A stretch of 64,000 nt of DNA, taken from the NCBI GenBank assembly GCA_018818125.1, contig JAHISQ010000132.1:1-64000 (forward strand), in the 5' to 3' direction. Position numbers and translations under genes: made by a program. Source of the DNA: Candidatus Rifleibacteriota bacterium. Lineage in GTDB: Bacteria > Muiribacteriota > Ozemobacteria > Ozemobacterales > Ozemobacteraceae. This document shows, piece by piece, positions 53,796 to 63,045 of this stretch. The notes under the pieces are model-generated. The model ran no database searches and was not told the DNA's origin. It saw only the letters and a program-made list of their open reading frames with translations. Numbering within the stretch: the stretch's first letter is position 1; every line of letters starts with the position of its first letter.

Positions 53796-55889
53796 ATGAA
53801 ATTAATCAAACAGCCAATTAATTCTTCACAGAATAGGCAGGGAATGATACTGCTTATATTTCTCTGCGCTATTCTGGCATTGGCTGTTTTAACCACTTAT
53901 TTCATGTTTGTTACCTCAAACGCCCAGCTACAGACAAACGTATTGAGGATGAAAAGCAGTTGTCAATTTCTGGTTGAAAATGCCGTTGAAGAGGCATACA
54001 GCAGACTCGCCAAGGCGACCAGACGGCCAGATTCACCTGAATTCAAATGGTTTGTGCAGAATCCATCTTCAGACTTACCCATCAACACGCCGTTAACCAC
54101 AAAAGTTGCCTCTCAAGTTGCTCCGGGAGCGGACTGCTCGATAACGGTTAATGCCAGAATCATTGAAAAACGTAATATTTCCAGCCGTGGCAAAGAATAT
54201 TCAGATGACTTAGAGGGATTGGGAAGCGTTGAATTAAATGCTGTTGTCACCCTGGAATCAAGAATGGCTGGCAAAACTGTGCGCCATGCGATCAGTCACC
54301 ATGATTTTAGAGTGGCCAGTATTATTAACAAGAGAGACAATCACAAAAACCGCGAGCGCTATGCAAACAATTTCATCTGCGATTACATATTGTTTATCAG
54401 AGATGGGGTTCAGGAATTTGTTGACAGTGATGGAAAGCTATTAAACCGTGCTGAGCCAATATTCAATCTGCATGTTGATTTAGACCCATGGAAAAACACC
54501 AGATTGCCCATCGAGCAGCTTGGAAAAGTCTTTTTTGGCGACAGTTCAAATGATGGCAAGCTAAAATATGTTTTTCTGAACACCAACGATGCTACATTCA
54601 AAACTATAGTGCCAAACCTTGGGGTTAACAGGGTCGCAGACAAAGCCCATTGTTTAAAGCTTTTTCCGACGCTGGAAGAACAGGCAGACAAACTCGATGG
54701 CCTCGTAGGATATTATATGGGCAACTCTCTTCCAGCCAAGGGCAAACATCTTCTTCAAGCTGCCGGATTTACACCTGCTCAAGTTGAAAAACTGCAGAAT
54801 CGTTCGCGAAAGCTTGCAGAAGCTCAATTTGCCAGCGAGCTTGAGAAGAATCTCGAACCGGGTATGGATATCTTTCCTCCCGGCGCTGGTCGAGGATTTC
54901 CGCTGGAATATGCAGCGAGTCTTCTTGAGGGAGATATCCGGCAGAGATTTTTTTATGCAGTTCATTTTTTCCTTGATTTTATGAACATTTCTGACCAGGA
55001 ATATGTCGTAGAATTGAATAATAAAACCAAGCATGACCTTGATGGTCATTTTCCAGTAGTTGAAGTGAGTGACCCATCTGCAATGGGTGATTTTACTGCA
55101 TTTTATGAAGAATTTCCCAGGCTGGATGACGAATGGATTCAGGCAGGTAATTATTCGATACGCGGTAAATACGAAGACTGGTTCAGTTTATATCACTATG
55201 AAAATGCTATGGCACCAGAAAAGATTAATCAAAAATACCGTAGTGAAAAACCTGATATTCTGGGAGAAGTTGTTTCGCCGGCATTTTATACTCTGAACCA
55301 CGAAAAATGTGAGTCGATCAAAAACACGCTTCCGTTGCAACATTTTGAATTATATTTCTATACATTTAATAACCCAAAATCCTTTTATTCCTCTCACCTT
55401 CTTAGAAAAGAAGGCAGTGAACTGGTTCTGTCTCTCAATGGTAATGTTCTTATTCTCGGCAACCAGCTCATAGCGCTTGGTGGACCTGATTATAGTGCAA
55501 TAAGAATTGAAGGCCGCGGAAGCATTGTTGCAGCAGGTGGATTTAAAATACTTTCGCCAATTCTGAAACGCGCGGATTTCGATACTCTGGTTCTTTTTGC
55601 TGCCGGAGAAGGAAGTTCCATTTCATTAGATGCCAGTCCTATAGAGGCGGGTCTGGTGGCCATGAATAAAGCGCTAGACGGTCGAATCTTAAATACGCAA
55701 CCAGTAACGATAAAAGGCTTTTATGCCTGTGATAGAGTATTAAATATCTGGAGTGGCAGTGACTGGCCAACAAATCAGCAAATCGAACTTTTTTACGACC
55801 CAGCTTTCAAATCTCCTGTTGAAACACTTTATACTGTCGGAATCGCTAGAACGCCGGTGTTATACAGGATAACAGGAGGCGATGGATGA
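53796..55889 (+). CDS. Large PilX/GspK-like membrane-anchored protein
   Basis: 697 residues. Short basic N-terminus then RQGMILLIFLCAILALAVL, the PilX/GspK-type leader and helix without Glu at +5. The exported part is large; the C-terminal region (SIVAAGGFKILSPILKRADF; GLVAMNKALDGRILN) is beta-rich as in its counterpart at 46236-48317. SD is poor (GTGCAATAA before the ATG). The next pseudopilin gene overlaps its stop by four bases. Confidence 0.7.
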   Translation: MKLIKQPINSSQNRQGMILLIFLCAILALAVLTTYFMFVTSNAQLQTNVLRMKSSCQFLVENAVEEAYSRLAKATRRPDSPEFKWFVQNPSSDLPINTPLTTKVASQVAPGADCSITVNARIIEKRNISSRGKEYSDDLEGLGSVELNAVVTLESRMAGKTVRHAISHHDFRVASIINKRDNHKNRERYANNFICDYILFIRDGVQEFVDSDGKLLNRAEPIFNLHVDLDPWKNTRLPIEQLGKVFFGDSSNDGKLKYVFLNTNDATFKTIVPNLGVNRVADKAHCLKLFPTLEEQADKLDGLVGYYMGNSLPAKGKHLLQAAGFTPAQVEKLQNRSRKLAEAQFASELEKNLEPGMDIFPPGAGRGFPLEYAASLLEGDIRQRFFYAVHFFLDFMNISDQEYVVELNNKTKHDLDGHFPVVEVSDPSAMGDFTAFYEEFPRLDDEWIQAGNYSIRGKYEDWFSLYHYENAMAPEKINQKYRSEKPDILGEVVSPAFYTLNHEKCESIKNTLPLQHFELYFYTFNNPKSFYSSHLLRKEGSELVLSLNGNVLILGNQLIALGGPDYSAIRIEGRGSIVAAGGFKILSPILKRADFDTLVLFAAGEGSSISLDASPIEAGLVAMNKALDGRILNTQPVTIKGFYACDRVLNIWSGSDWPTNQQIELFYDPAFKSPVETLYTVGIARTPVLYRITGGDG

Positions 55890-56338
55890 AAAGAGGATTT
55901 ACGCTTATAGAAATATGCATCGGAATGCTTCTGCTGTCTCTAACTCTGCTCGGATTTTTACGAATAAACAGTTTTGCCAGTCATTCTGCCATGGATGCTT
56001 ATTATAAATTCATGGCACAACAGCTTGCCAATGAGCCGATAGAAGTATTCAGAGCAATGGGCTATGAGAGAATTAAAAATTTAGACAAAAAACCATTGCC
56101 TGGATATCCGATTGGAACAACAGAATCGATCCAGGAAGAAGTATCTGGCGAACGCTACCCAGTAGAGACCTCTCTTTTCTCAAGAACAATAGAACTCGAG
56201 AAGGTTGAAGAAGATGGCGTAAAGGGTTTTCTCGTCAAAGTAAGTGTCTTTCCTTCCGGGAGCAATAAAATATCGGCGTGGTTGGTTCGACAGATGGTGA
56301 ATGCTACTGGCCTGGTAATTGAAGAGGTAACCCAGTGA
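55886..56338 (+). CDS. Pseudopilin, PilV/GspI-like
   Basis: 150 residues. Minimal leader MKRG/FTLIEICIGMLLLS with Glu at +5; PilV/GspI-like size. ATGA overlap with the upstream stop, with AGGAGG in the upstream gene's end. Middle gene of the three-gene pseudopilin operon. Confidence 0.82.
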   Translation: MKRGFTLIEICIGMLLLSLTLLGFLRINSFASHSAMDAYYKFMAQQLANEPIEVFRAMGYERIKNLDKKPLPGYPIGTTESIQEEVSGERYPVETSLFSRTIELEKVEEDGVKGFLVKVSVFPSGSNKISAWLVRQMVNATGLVIEEVTQ

Positions 56339-57108
56339 AGTCAGCCAATTTAAACCGTCGAGCTTTTACTCTGATAGAAATAATGATTGTAACAATTTGT
56401 GCAGCCATTTTGATTATTCCTGCCTTGGTTATTTTTTCTTCTGGAACTAAAACCTCTTTGCGCGGCATGGCCAGAGTTGATACCGTTCTGGAGGCCAGAA
56501 TTATAATTGAGCAGGTACAGAGCGATTTAAAAGCTGCTTATCTTGAGTTTGGCGAAAAGAATAGTTTTCGCTTGGATTTTAACAATTATGTAAAAGACTC
56601 AGGGTCCTATCCATACATTGAATATCAGTTCTTTCGCTACCCTCAACAGGGTAATGCCGAAGATTTATTAAGGATTACCGACAAGGTTTCGCGGCGCCGG
56701 CTTAGTACGATCAATTATCGAGTTGAAGCTGGAGATAACAAAGATTTTCCTCAGCAGAAAACTTTGCGGCGAATTGAAGTTTTTCACCCGGGGCATCCAC
56801 TGGCTGCGCAATATCCAAATGGCTTCGAGAAAGTTTTAAGTAAAAAAGTCAGTTTTTTCAGCATCAAGCCATATCAGGTAGAAGATGAGTATCAGACTTT
56901 GTATTCAATAACATTGCAACTGATAGACCTTGCTCCTGGCAAATCTGTTGAAATGGCTGAAACTACCGGAAAGCTTTCGGAAGGGAACTCGCAGATCAGT
57001 CTTGTCGATTTCTCGTCAGTTGTTTATCCTGAATTTTTAAAGAACCAGAATCATTATTACTATCATAATATGAACTGGTTTGATTCTCTGGAATCTTCGG
57101 AAGACTGA
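56335..57108 (+). CDS. Pseudopilin, PilW/GspJ-like
   Basis: 257 residues. Leader NRRA/FTLIEIMIV has Ala instead of Gly at -1, with Glu at +5. Prepilin peptidases tolerate Ala at -1 less well than Gly but often cut it. Beta-rich remainder, PilW/GspJ size. GTG start overlapping the upstream TGA (GTGA). Confidence 0.8.
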   Translation: MKSANLNRRAFTLIEIMIVTICAAILIIPALVIFSSGTKTSLRGMARVDTVLEARIIIEQVQSDLKAAYLEFGEKNSFRLDFNNYVKDSGSYPYIEYQFFRYPQQGNAEDLLRITDKVSRRRLSTINYRVEAGDNKDFPQQKTLRRIEVFHPGHPLAAQYPNGFEKVLSKKVSFFSIKPYQVEDEYQTLYSITLQLIDLAPGKSVEMAETTGKLSEGNSQISLVDFSSVVYPEFLKNQNHYYYHNMNWFDSLESSED

Positions 57109-57181
57109 TCTGTTATTGTTTTTGATTCGTTCACTTGCCAGAAAATATGCTCAGATAGAAGCTTTTCAGCAAGGGTTCTGG

Positions 57182-57187
57182 TAAAAT
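57182..57187 (+). promoter_or_regulatory. Putative -10 for a leaderless transcript
   Basis: TAAAAT ends 8 bases before the ATG at 57196, which has no SD. A start at the ATG itself is possible. The -35 is poor. Confidence 0.3.
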
Positions 57188-57195
57188 GTTAAGAC

Positions 57196-59538
57196 ATGAT
57201 TACCGAAAGTGAAATAATTGAAGATCTTGGCTCAAATACAACTGCCTTACGTATTTCAGCTATTGAAAGCGCAATTCGATTCGGCAGATCAGCGCGACTT
57301 TTGGATGTCTTAAAGGCGCACGAAAAGTCAGAACCTGATCCGAGTTGTCAGGAATTACTATTTCTGGCTGTTAAGAAGCTAACCGCTCTTCGAGACGACT
57401 CCAAAACAGAGGATACCTCTGATTGGCTGGAAATCTTTTGTTCACAGGAATTTCCAGGACTTTCTCCAGATAGAAAACTGGAAATTGTTGCCATGTTAAG
57501 TGAAAAGCAACGACAGGTTGCAGCGGATAAAGCATTCACAATGATCTTCGCAAACGAACCAGAAACTATTGTTGCACAGATCATTACCTTTTTTTCACCA
57601 TACTGGGGAAAAGATAGACTTGGCAAATTGGTTCCATTGCTGAAGTCAAAAGATCTTTCGGTTCGATGCGCATGCGTTGAGGCCCTGTGCGATCATGCAT
57701 CAGAGTTGATTCTGCCGAGACTGCCAAATCTGTTGTTGCACAATGATTCCAGAATTCAACTTCTGGCTGTAAAATTTTTGACCAGACTTGATCAGTTTGA
57801 AGCTATATCTTATCTGGAGCTTATTCTACTGGGCCCGGATTTAGAAAAAAAGGTCAGAGCATTAAGGTTGTGCATTTTCATCCCGTTTGACCAGGTCAAA
57901 AATCTATTAGTCGAATTTATTGCCAAAGAATCAAATGAAGAACTTATCAAGAGAGCCGGGCTGATTTTAATTAACAACCCAGATTGCGAAGTGCCTTTCA
58001 GGCTTACTGAAATTGCTGATGCGGCAACAGCAGAAAAATCTGTTTTAGTCAAAAAGTTGATTAAGGCAGCCTGTCAAAATCTTAGAGATTCTGGCGTTCT
58101 GGGCGACAATTTTAACAGTTATCTGGAAAAATTAAAAAATTGGCTCAAATGTAGAGAATTGAAGAAATGGGTTCAGCAGTGGATTTTTCTATTTGAAAAT
58201 TCACCAGAAGAGAAGCAACCTGAATTATTGCTTCAGCTCAAAGATTTTGCTTCTGGAAAAGACAGTCAGGAAAGTTTGCGTGAAGCAATGGGCTGGTCAT
58301 TAAAAGAGTCTACTTCAAAGGTTATTCTCAAAGCACTTGAAACAGAACCGGAATCCCCGAAAAATAATGACCAGCAAAGCTTGGAGTATTTTTCCACACT
58401 TGATGAAAGTGCTAAAATTCGATTTGTGCAGCTTTGGCCACAATCTGATTCGCATGAATTCGTCGAGTTTTCCAGGGCTTTCTGGTTGCATTCATGGTAT
58501 ACGCCGGATGTAGGAGCTGCATTTCTTAAAATGGCATTAAGCCTTAACCTGGACAATTATATTGAATTTGCGCGCACTTCTTTAAACTTGGCAAACGAAA
58601 ATATTCAGGTCTCTTCCATAGCGTATCTGCTTAAGTTCGACTCTGATTACTTGGCCACTCAGCTTGGCAAATTTCTTTCGCGTTCTTCCTTAAAGATCAA
58701 GATGTCAGCCTTAGGTGCATTGCAAAAGATAGATAAAGAACAAGCCTTATCAACCCTTAAAGCCATGCTGTTTCAGAAAGATCTGACCGCACAAAAAGCA
58801 GCTTTAGCCTGTATGATTTATTTTGATTTTGCTGTAGTCAGGCCTGTTCTATCTGAATTTCTCGAAGCCAATAGAAATTCAGAAATATGGCATTCGGCAT
58901 TGATTTTGTTGCAGGCAAATGTAGAGATAGAGAATTTGTATTGTCTCTTTAAATTGCGCAACAAAGCCAGTGCAGAGAACCTTTCCCTGGTTCTAGCAGC
59001 TGAAAAAGAGCTGTGCGAAAGACTCTTACAGGAAAAACTCATTGCCGCAGGCAATGTTGAAGCATTATACAACCAGTTCAAGTTGCGAGCTGAAAAGGAA
59101 AATATTTCAGACAAGAATCCTCCCGCTTATGCGTTAAAACGTGTAAAGTCTGGCTCTGAATCAATCGGTGCTGAAAACAACGGCAGAAAATTTTTAATAG
59201 TCTCAGGATTAGTAATATTTCTGGTAGTTTTGGGAATTGGTTTTTCAGGAAATCCTGAAGTAGAATATGGTTCGACAATTGTTGCCAAAGCATATTCCTC
59301 GCCGGTTCTTGAACGTAAAATATTCAGAGCTACGCTGGTGTCTCCTGGCTACAAAGATGGTTATCTGCATGTAACCAGCAATAATGTTCCGATTAAGATT
59401 TGTGCACCCTACGGAAAATTTGACTGGCTAAAACCAGGTGATGATGTTGAATTAACTGTTGCGATAACGAAACCAGATCTATCTACTTCGAGTCATACCT
59501 TGCTGTCTCTGTCTCGTATTGGCAGGCCATTACGCTGA
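57196..59538 (+). CDS. HEAT-repeat protein with C-terminal membrane anchor (paralogue B)
   Basis: 780 residues, same layout as 50528-52876: N-terminal ALRISAIESAIRFGRSARLL, HEAT repeats to ~640 (SVRCACVEALCDHASELILP; EQALSTLKAML; ACMIYFDFAVVRPVL), one membrane helix (~665-685, FLIVSGLVIFLVVLGIGF) and a ~90-residue external end (LHVTSNNVPIKICAPYGKFD). No SD; translation may be leaderless. It follows the second pseudopilin operon after 87 bases. Convergent with the SpoIIE gene. Confidence 0.78.
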   Translation: MITESEIIEDLGSNTTALRISAIESAIRFGRSARLLDVLKAHEKSEPDPSCQELLFLAVKKLTALRDDSKTEDTSDWLEIFCSQEFPGLSPDRKLEIVAMLSEKQRQVAADKAFTMIFANEPETIVAQIITFFSPYWGKDRLGKLVPLLKSKDLSVRCACVEALCDHASELILPRLPNLLLHNDSRIQLLAVKFLTRLDQFEAISYLELILLGPDLEKKVRALRLCIFIPFDQVKNLLVEFIAKESNEELIKRAGLILINNPDCEVPFRLTEIADAATAEKSVLVKKLIKAACQNLRDSGVLGDNFNSYLEKLKNWLKCRELKKWVQQWIFLFENSPEEKQPELLLQLKDFASGKDSQESLREAMGWSLKESTSKVILKALETEPESPKNNDQQSLEYFSTLDESAKIRFVQLWPQSDSHEFVEFSRAFWLHSWYTPDVGAAFLKMALSLNLDNYIEFARTSLNLANENIQVSSIAYLLKFDSDYLATQLGKFLSRSSLKIKMSALGALQKIDKEQALSTLKAMLFQKDLTAQKAALACMIYFDFAVVRPVLSEFLEANRNSEIWHSALILLQANVEIENLYCLFKLRNKASAENLSLVLAAEKELCERLLQEKLIAAGNVEALYNQFKLRAEKENISDKNPPAYALKRVKSGSESIGAENNGRKFLIVSGLVIFLVVLGIGFSGNPEVEYGSTIVAKAYSSPVLERKIFRATLVSPGYKDGYLHVTSNNVPIKICAPYGKFDWLKPGDDVELTVAITKPDLSTSSHTLLSLSRIGRPLR

Positions 59539-59546
59539 TTATACGA

Positions 59547-62432
59547 CTATGCTGAGGTTCTTTCCAGAACGACTGCAGTAAAATCATCGGGCTGTGGTTC
59601 ATTTGTCTTAAAGAATGGGTGCTCAAATATAATTTTGTTGCAGAATTTATCTATCTTTTCATTATTGAGTCGGATCAGATAATCGCTAAACTGAATAAAG
59701 GAATCAATTTCGCTGCTTTCTGGCATGGATTCAATTAAGCCGTCGGTATAAAATATCATTTTTTCATTTGGCTGCATCTGAAATTCATTCAGAGTAAATC
59801 TTAACTTTTCTCTCATACCGAGAGGTAATGATGGCTGAGTCTTGACCATTGTAAACTTTGCATCGTTGGTTAGAAGAATTGGATAAGTCTGCCCAAAATT
59901 TATTATACGAATTATATTAGTCTGAATATTTATTTCGGCAACACAACAGGTCATGAAAAGCTTCTTTCTCATCGTTTTAAAAATAGTCGTATTTAGAAGA
60001 ATAAAAATTTCTTCTAGCTCAAGATTCTTTTGCATACCTACCAGAATAACTGATTTGGCCATTGCCATAACCAGGGCGGCAGGAATTCCATGACCGGTCA
60101 CATCGCCTAAGATCACTATGAAACGGTTTTCATCAACAAGCATATAATCGAAATAATCTCCACCAAGATCAGAAGCCGGCTTAGACTGACCAAACACGCG
60201 ATAGTTACCAGCTTCCAGTGTCGTTGTCGGAAACAATCTTTCCTGAACTACTTTGCCCATGCTACTTTCTTCAAGGCTTCCCATCATCTGATTGAAGACA
60301 TTAGTAAGGTCACCCAGTTCATCTTTGGCCTGTGGCAACAACCGCAGATCAAGCTGTCTGGATTCAAGAGCCTGCATGCCTCTTTTAAGCTCTGAAACAG
60401 GAATAAGAAAAGTATCTGAAAGAGCAATTCCGATAAACACTGTAGTAAAGAAAATGAAAATCACTACTGAAAAGACCCATTCTTTTATGGAGGTTAAGTG
60501 CCGTTCGATTTCATTGACTGGGAACAACGCCATAAATGAAACTCCAGAAACATTTTTACCAGGGTGAACTGCTGCCAGATAAGATTGTCCTGAAATTTTC
60601 ACCTGGGCAAAAAAGTCTACCTGTTGAATTTTTGCCCGATTGGCCAGGCCAGCCAGCTGGCTTGAAACCTCTTCTGAACCAGGATACCAGATAGCGGAAT
60701 CATCTATTTTAGCAAAAATGCGAAATTTGCCATGCTGAAATGATTTTCGGCTCCTGATGATGGCTCGAGATAGATATTTTTTAACTAATAGCTCATATTT
60801 CTTGTTGAAGAAAATAAAGGCTGCAGGGTGATTGGGTTCTTTGAATACATCCCAATACCAGATATTCTTATGACTGGTTAATTGCACTGTGTGTAAAACA
60901 TCAGGCTGTTCAACCAGTTTTTGCAAACCGACTTCTGGTGTGTCAAAAATCATTTCTGCTTGAAAATCTGGCCTTCTTATCTTTCCTTCGTTTTCCGTTG
61001 CCAGTCGCTCAGAAAGATACTTCTCGATGCAGACTCCTGAAAACGCACGTATCAGAGCAGACGAAACATTGTCTGCTCCAGAGGATGATAATATTTCTGA
61101 GCCATTCAGATTAATCAGCTTAAAATCAATTTTATCCATGTTCCAATTATCACTAACCAGTTCTTCTAAGACTTTTTTGGGATCTTGTCGCAATTTTGGT
61201 TCAGCGCAAATATTCCGCACATATTGTAAAAGTCGATTTTTTTCATCGTTGAAAGAACTGTCAAGATCTAACAGAGCTTCTCTGGCATTTTTTTGACAAT
61301 CAGAAATCATGGCGGCACGACCATCTCTTATCGAAAGGTATGCAAGAAACAAGATGCTGATAGTCGGCAAAAATACTGCATACAGAAACAACGCCACCAG
61401 CTTGGCTGGAATAGGCATATAAAAAGATTTGCGTTGAATTATCCATCTGAAAATCAGCGTTAAAAGCAGAGTAAAGCCAAAAATCCAGATTGCTACAGCA
61501 GTGAGCACAAATTCTCTGGAAAAAACAGACTTGAGTTGTTTGCCGGCAATTATTTTGGCAGTAGAGGACTTAAGCATTACCCAGATAAAATCATTGTCAA
61601 TTACGTAATCCTGTTGCTGATCCTCAAGCAAACGCCAGAGTCGACTGGCACGGTCAGGAGTCAGCCGCTTGTCGGTATAAATGTTATTGTCAGATGAATC
61701 CCTGATTGCGGTTTGAATTGGGTAATTCAGTGATTTTGAAAAAAGCTGGCTTATAAGTTTCTCTGGCGAAGGTATGTCCCAGACAATACATATCGTTCCG
61801 CCATTCATAGCTGGCATATTGATGTTCCAGAATATCAGGCCTGAGCGCCCGGAACAGTAAAATCGATATGATTCTCCAAGTCGATTTGCAATCAGCGAAC
61901 CGATAAATTCCTTGCCAAAAAGCCCTTTAATAGCATTAAGAGATTTTCTGTAAGCCTGATAAACTTGTCCTCTTTTTTGAAGATCTCCAGGATAAATCCA
62001 ATTGGTTGCAATAGCATCCCAGAGCCTGCTTATAAGAAATCTTGATCTTAGTTTGACATTTTCTGGAGTTAGAAGTTTCCCGTTTTGATCAAAACAGTAA
62101 AGGTCAAAATCAAAACCCCATTGTTGTTTTGCACTTTTGCTAAATGAAGTAAGTCGCTCAGGAGTTACTGGTCGCGAAAAAATCTGTCGATGTAAGCTGT
62201 TAAAGCGGGTGTTAATGTAATATTCAGGGTCAATCTGGCAAACAAGATCATTTAAAGAGTTTTTGATGCTTTCCAGAGCTTTATTCTGATTAACTTCATT
62301 CTCATTCTCCAGGTAATACCAGCCGAGAAAGCCAGATACAAGGAACGGAACTATACAGAATATGAATGAAAAAATTACAAATCTAAAATACGGACTGGTT
62401 GATCTGTCTTTCTTTTGACTTTTCTGTTTCAT
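59547..62432 (-). CDS. SpoIIE-type PP2C phosphatase with two-part membrane sensor and HAMP
   Basis: 961 residues. Membrane helices at ~18-40, ~305-330, ~345-370 and ~655-680 bracket two large extracytoplasmic regions (~45-300 and ~375-650). HAMP at ~680-735. PP2C/SpoIIE phosphatase domain ~735-958 with metal motifs GGDYFD (~757), GDVTGHG (776-782), YTDG (895-898) and PDDF (948). It should dephosphorylate a STAS protein, the neighbour at 62633 being the obvious substrate, in response to an external signal. The double sensor is larger than in RsbU/RsbP types. Weak SD (ACAGG). Confidence 0.88.
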   Translation of the reverse strand: MKQKSQKKDRSTSPYFRFVIFSFIFCIVPFLVSGFLGWYYLENENEVNQNKALESIKNSLNDLVCQIDPEYYINTRFNSLHRQIFSRPVTPERLTSFSKSAKQQWGFDFDLYCFDQNGKLLTPENVKLRSRFLISRLWDAIATNWIYPGDLQKRGQVYQAYRKSLNAIKGLFGKEFIGSLIANRLGESYRFYCSGRSGLIFWNINMPAMNGGTICIVWDIPSPEKLISQLFSKSLNYPIQTAIRDSSDNNIYTDKRLTPDRASRLWRLLEDQQQDYVIDNDFIWVMLKSSTAKIIAGKQLKSVFSREFVLTAVAIWIFGFTLLLTLIFRWIIQRKSFYMPIPAKLVALFLYAVFLPTISILFLAYLSIRDGRAAMISDCQKNAREALLDLDSSFNDEKNRLLQYVRNICAEPKLRQDPKKVLEELVSDNWNMDKIDFKLINLNGSEILSSSGADNVSSALIRAFSGVCIEKYLSERLATENEGKIRRPDFQAEMIFDTPEVGLQKLVEQPDVLHTVQLTSHKNIWYWDVFKEPNHPAAFIFFNKKYELLVKKYLSRAIIRSRKSFQHGKFRIFAKIDDSAIWYPGSEEVSSQLAGLANRAKIQQVDFFAQVKISGQSYLAAVHPGKNVSGVSFMALFPVNEIERHLTSIKEWVFSVVIFIFFTTVFIGIALSDTFLIPVSELKRGMQALESRQLDLRLLPQAKDELGDLTNVFNQMMGSLEESSMGKVVQERLFPTTTLEAGNYRVFGQSKPASDLGGDYFDYMLVDENRFIVILGDVTGHGIPAALVMAMAKSVILVGMQKNLELEEIFILLNTTIFKTMRKKLFMTCCVAEINIQTNIIRIINFGQTYPILLTNDAKFTMVKTQPSLPLGMREKLRFTLNEFQMQPNEKMIFYTDGLIESMPESSEIDSFIQFSDYLIRLNNEKIDKFCNKIIFEHPFFKTNEPQPDDFTAVVLERTSA

Positions 62433-62632
62433 GAACCTGTTCCAAAACTTAATAAATACAAGGACTGCTCAAAACATTAAGCCGCAGAAGTAACACTGCA
62501 TTCACCCTCATCTTACCATTAATCGCCAAAGTTTTCTTCGAGATCTAGCAAAAATCCTTTGTCTACAGCAGTGCTTATCCTATTGTAATCATCATTGGCT
62601 AGTCTCAACAGACTATGCTTCGCAATTGTGAG

Positions 62633-62989
62633 TCAGGCAAGTTGGTTAATAATCAGAACCGCTTCTTCAAAAGAATTGGTAGATGACGCCAACGGGAATA
62701 TGCCTGCCATTTCGAAAAACGACTTTTTAAGATTGTTTAGACCAAATATAACTATTGCTCCATGGTGATCTTCTACAATCTGAAGGCATAAATCAAGAAT
62801 ATGGGCGACAGCAGGGCTATTAACCGAACTGCAGTTTTCAAGATTGACAATAAAATTGCACTTCCCAGATTCCAGAGCTCCAGAAATTATGCTGGAAAAT
62901 TCTACGGCAGCCTCAGCATTGAAGTAACCAGACTGTCTGATTAGAAGATAGTCGCTGGTTGTTTCAGTAGTAATCTCGAAGTTTTGCAA
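62633..62989 (-). CDS. STAS-domain anti-sigma factor antagonist-like protein
   Basis: 118 residues, STAS domain with Ser58 in SSVNSPAVAHILD; similar to 52893-53237. TTG start with GGAGAG six bases upstream. It sits between the anti-sigma-like FecR gene (56 bases upstream) and the SpoIIE phosphatase (200 bases downstream), the usual company of partner-switching proteins. A separate HPK-type anti-sigma kinase is not present in the window. Confidence 0.87.
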   Translation of the reverse strand: MQNFEITTETTSDYLLIRQSGYFNAEAAVEFSSIISGALESGKCNFIVNLENCSSVNSPAVAHILDLCLQIVEDHHGAIVIFGLNNLKKSFFEMAGIFPLASSTNSFEEAVLIINQLA

Positions 62990-63045
62990 TCAGTTCTCTC
63001 CATAGGCAATTTGTTGATTGATCAGACATGACTGGCAAAAGTTTT

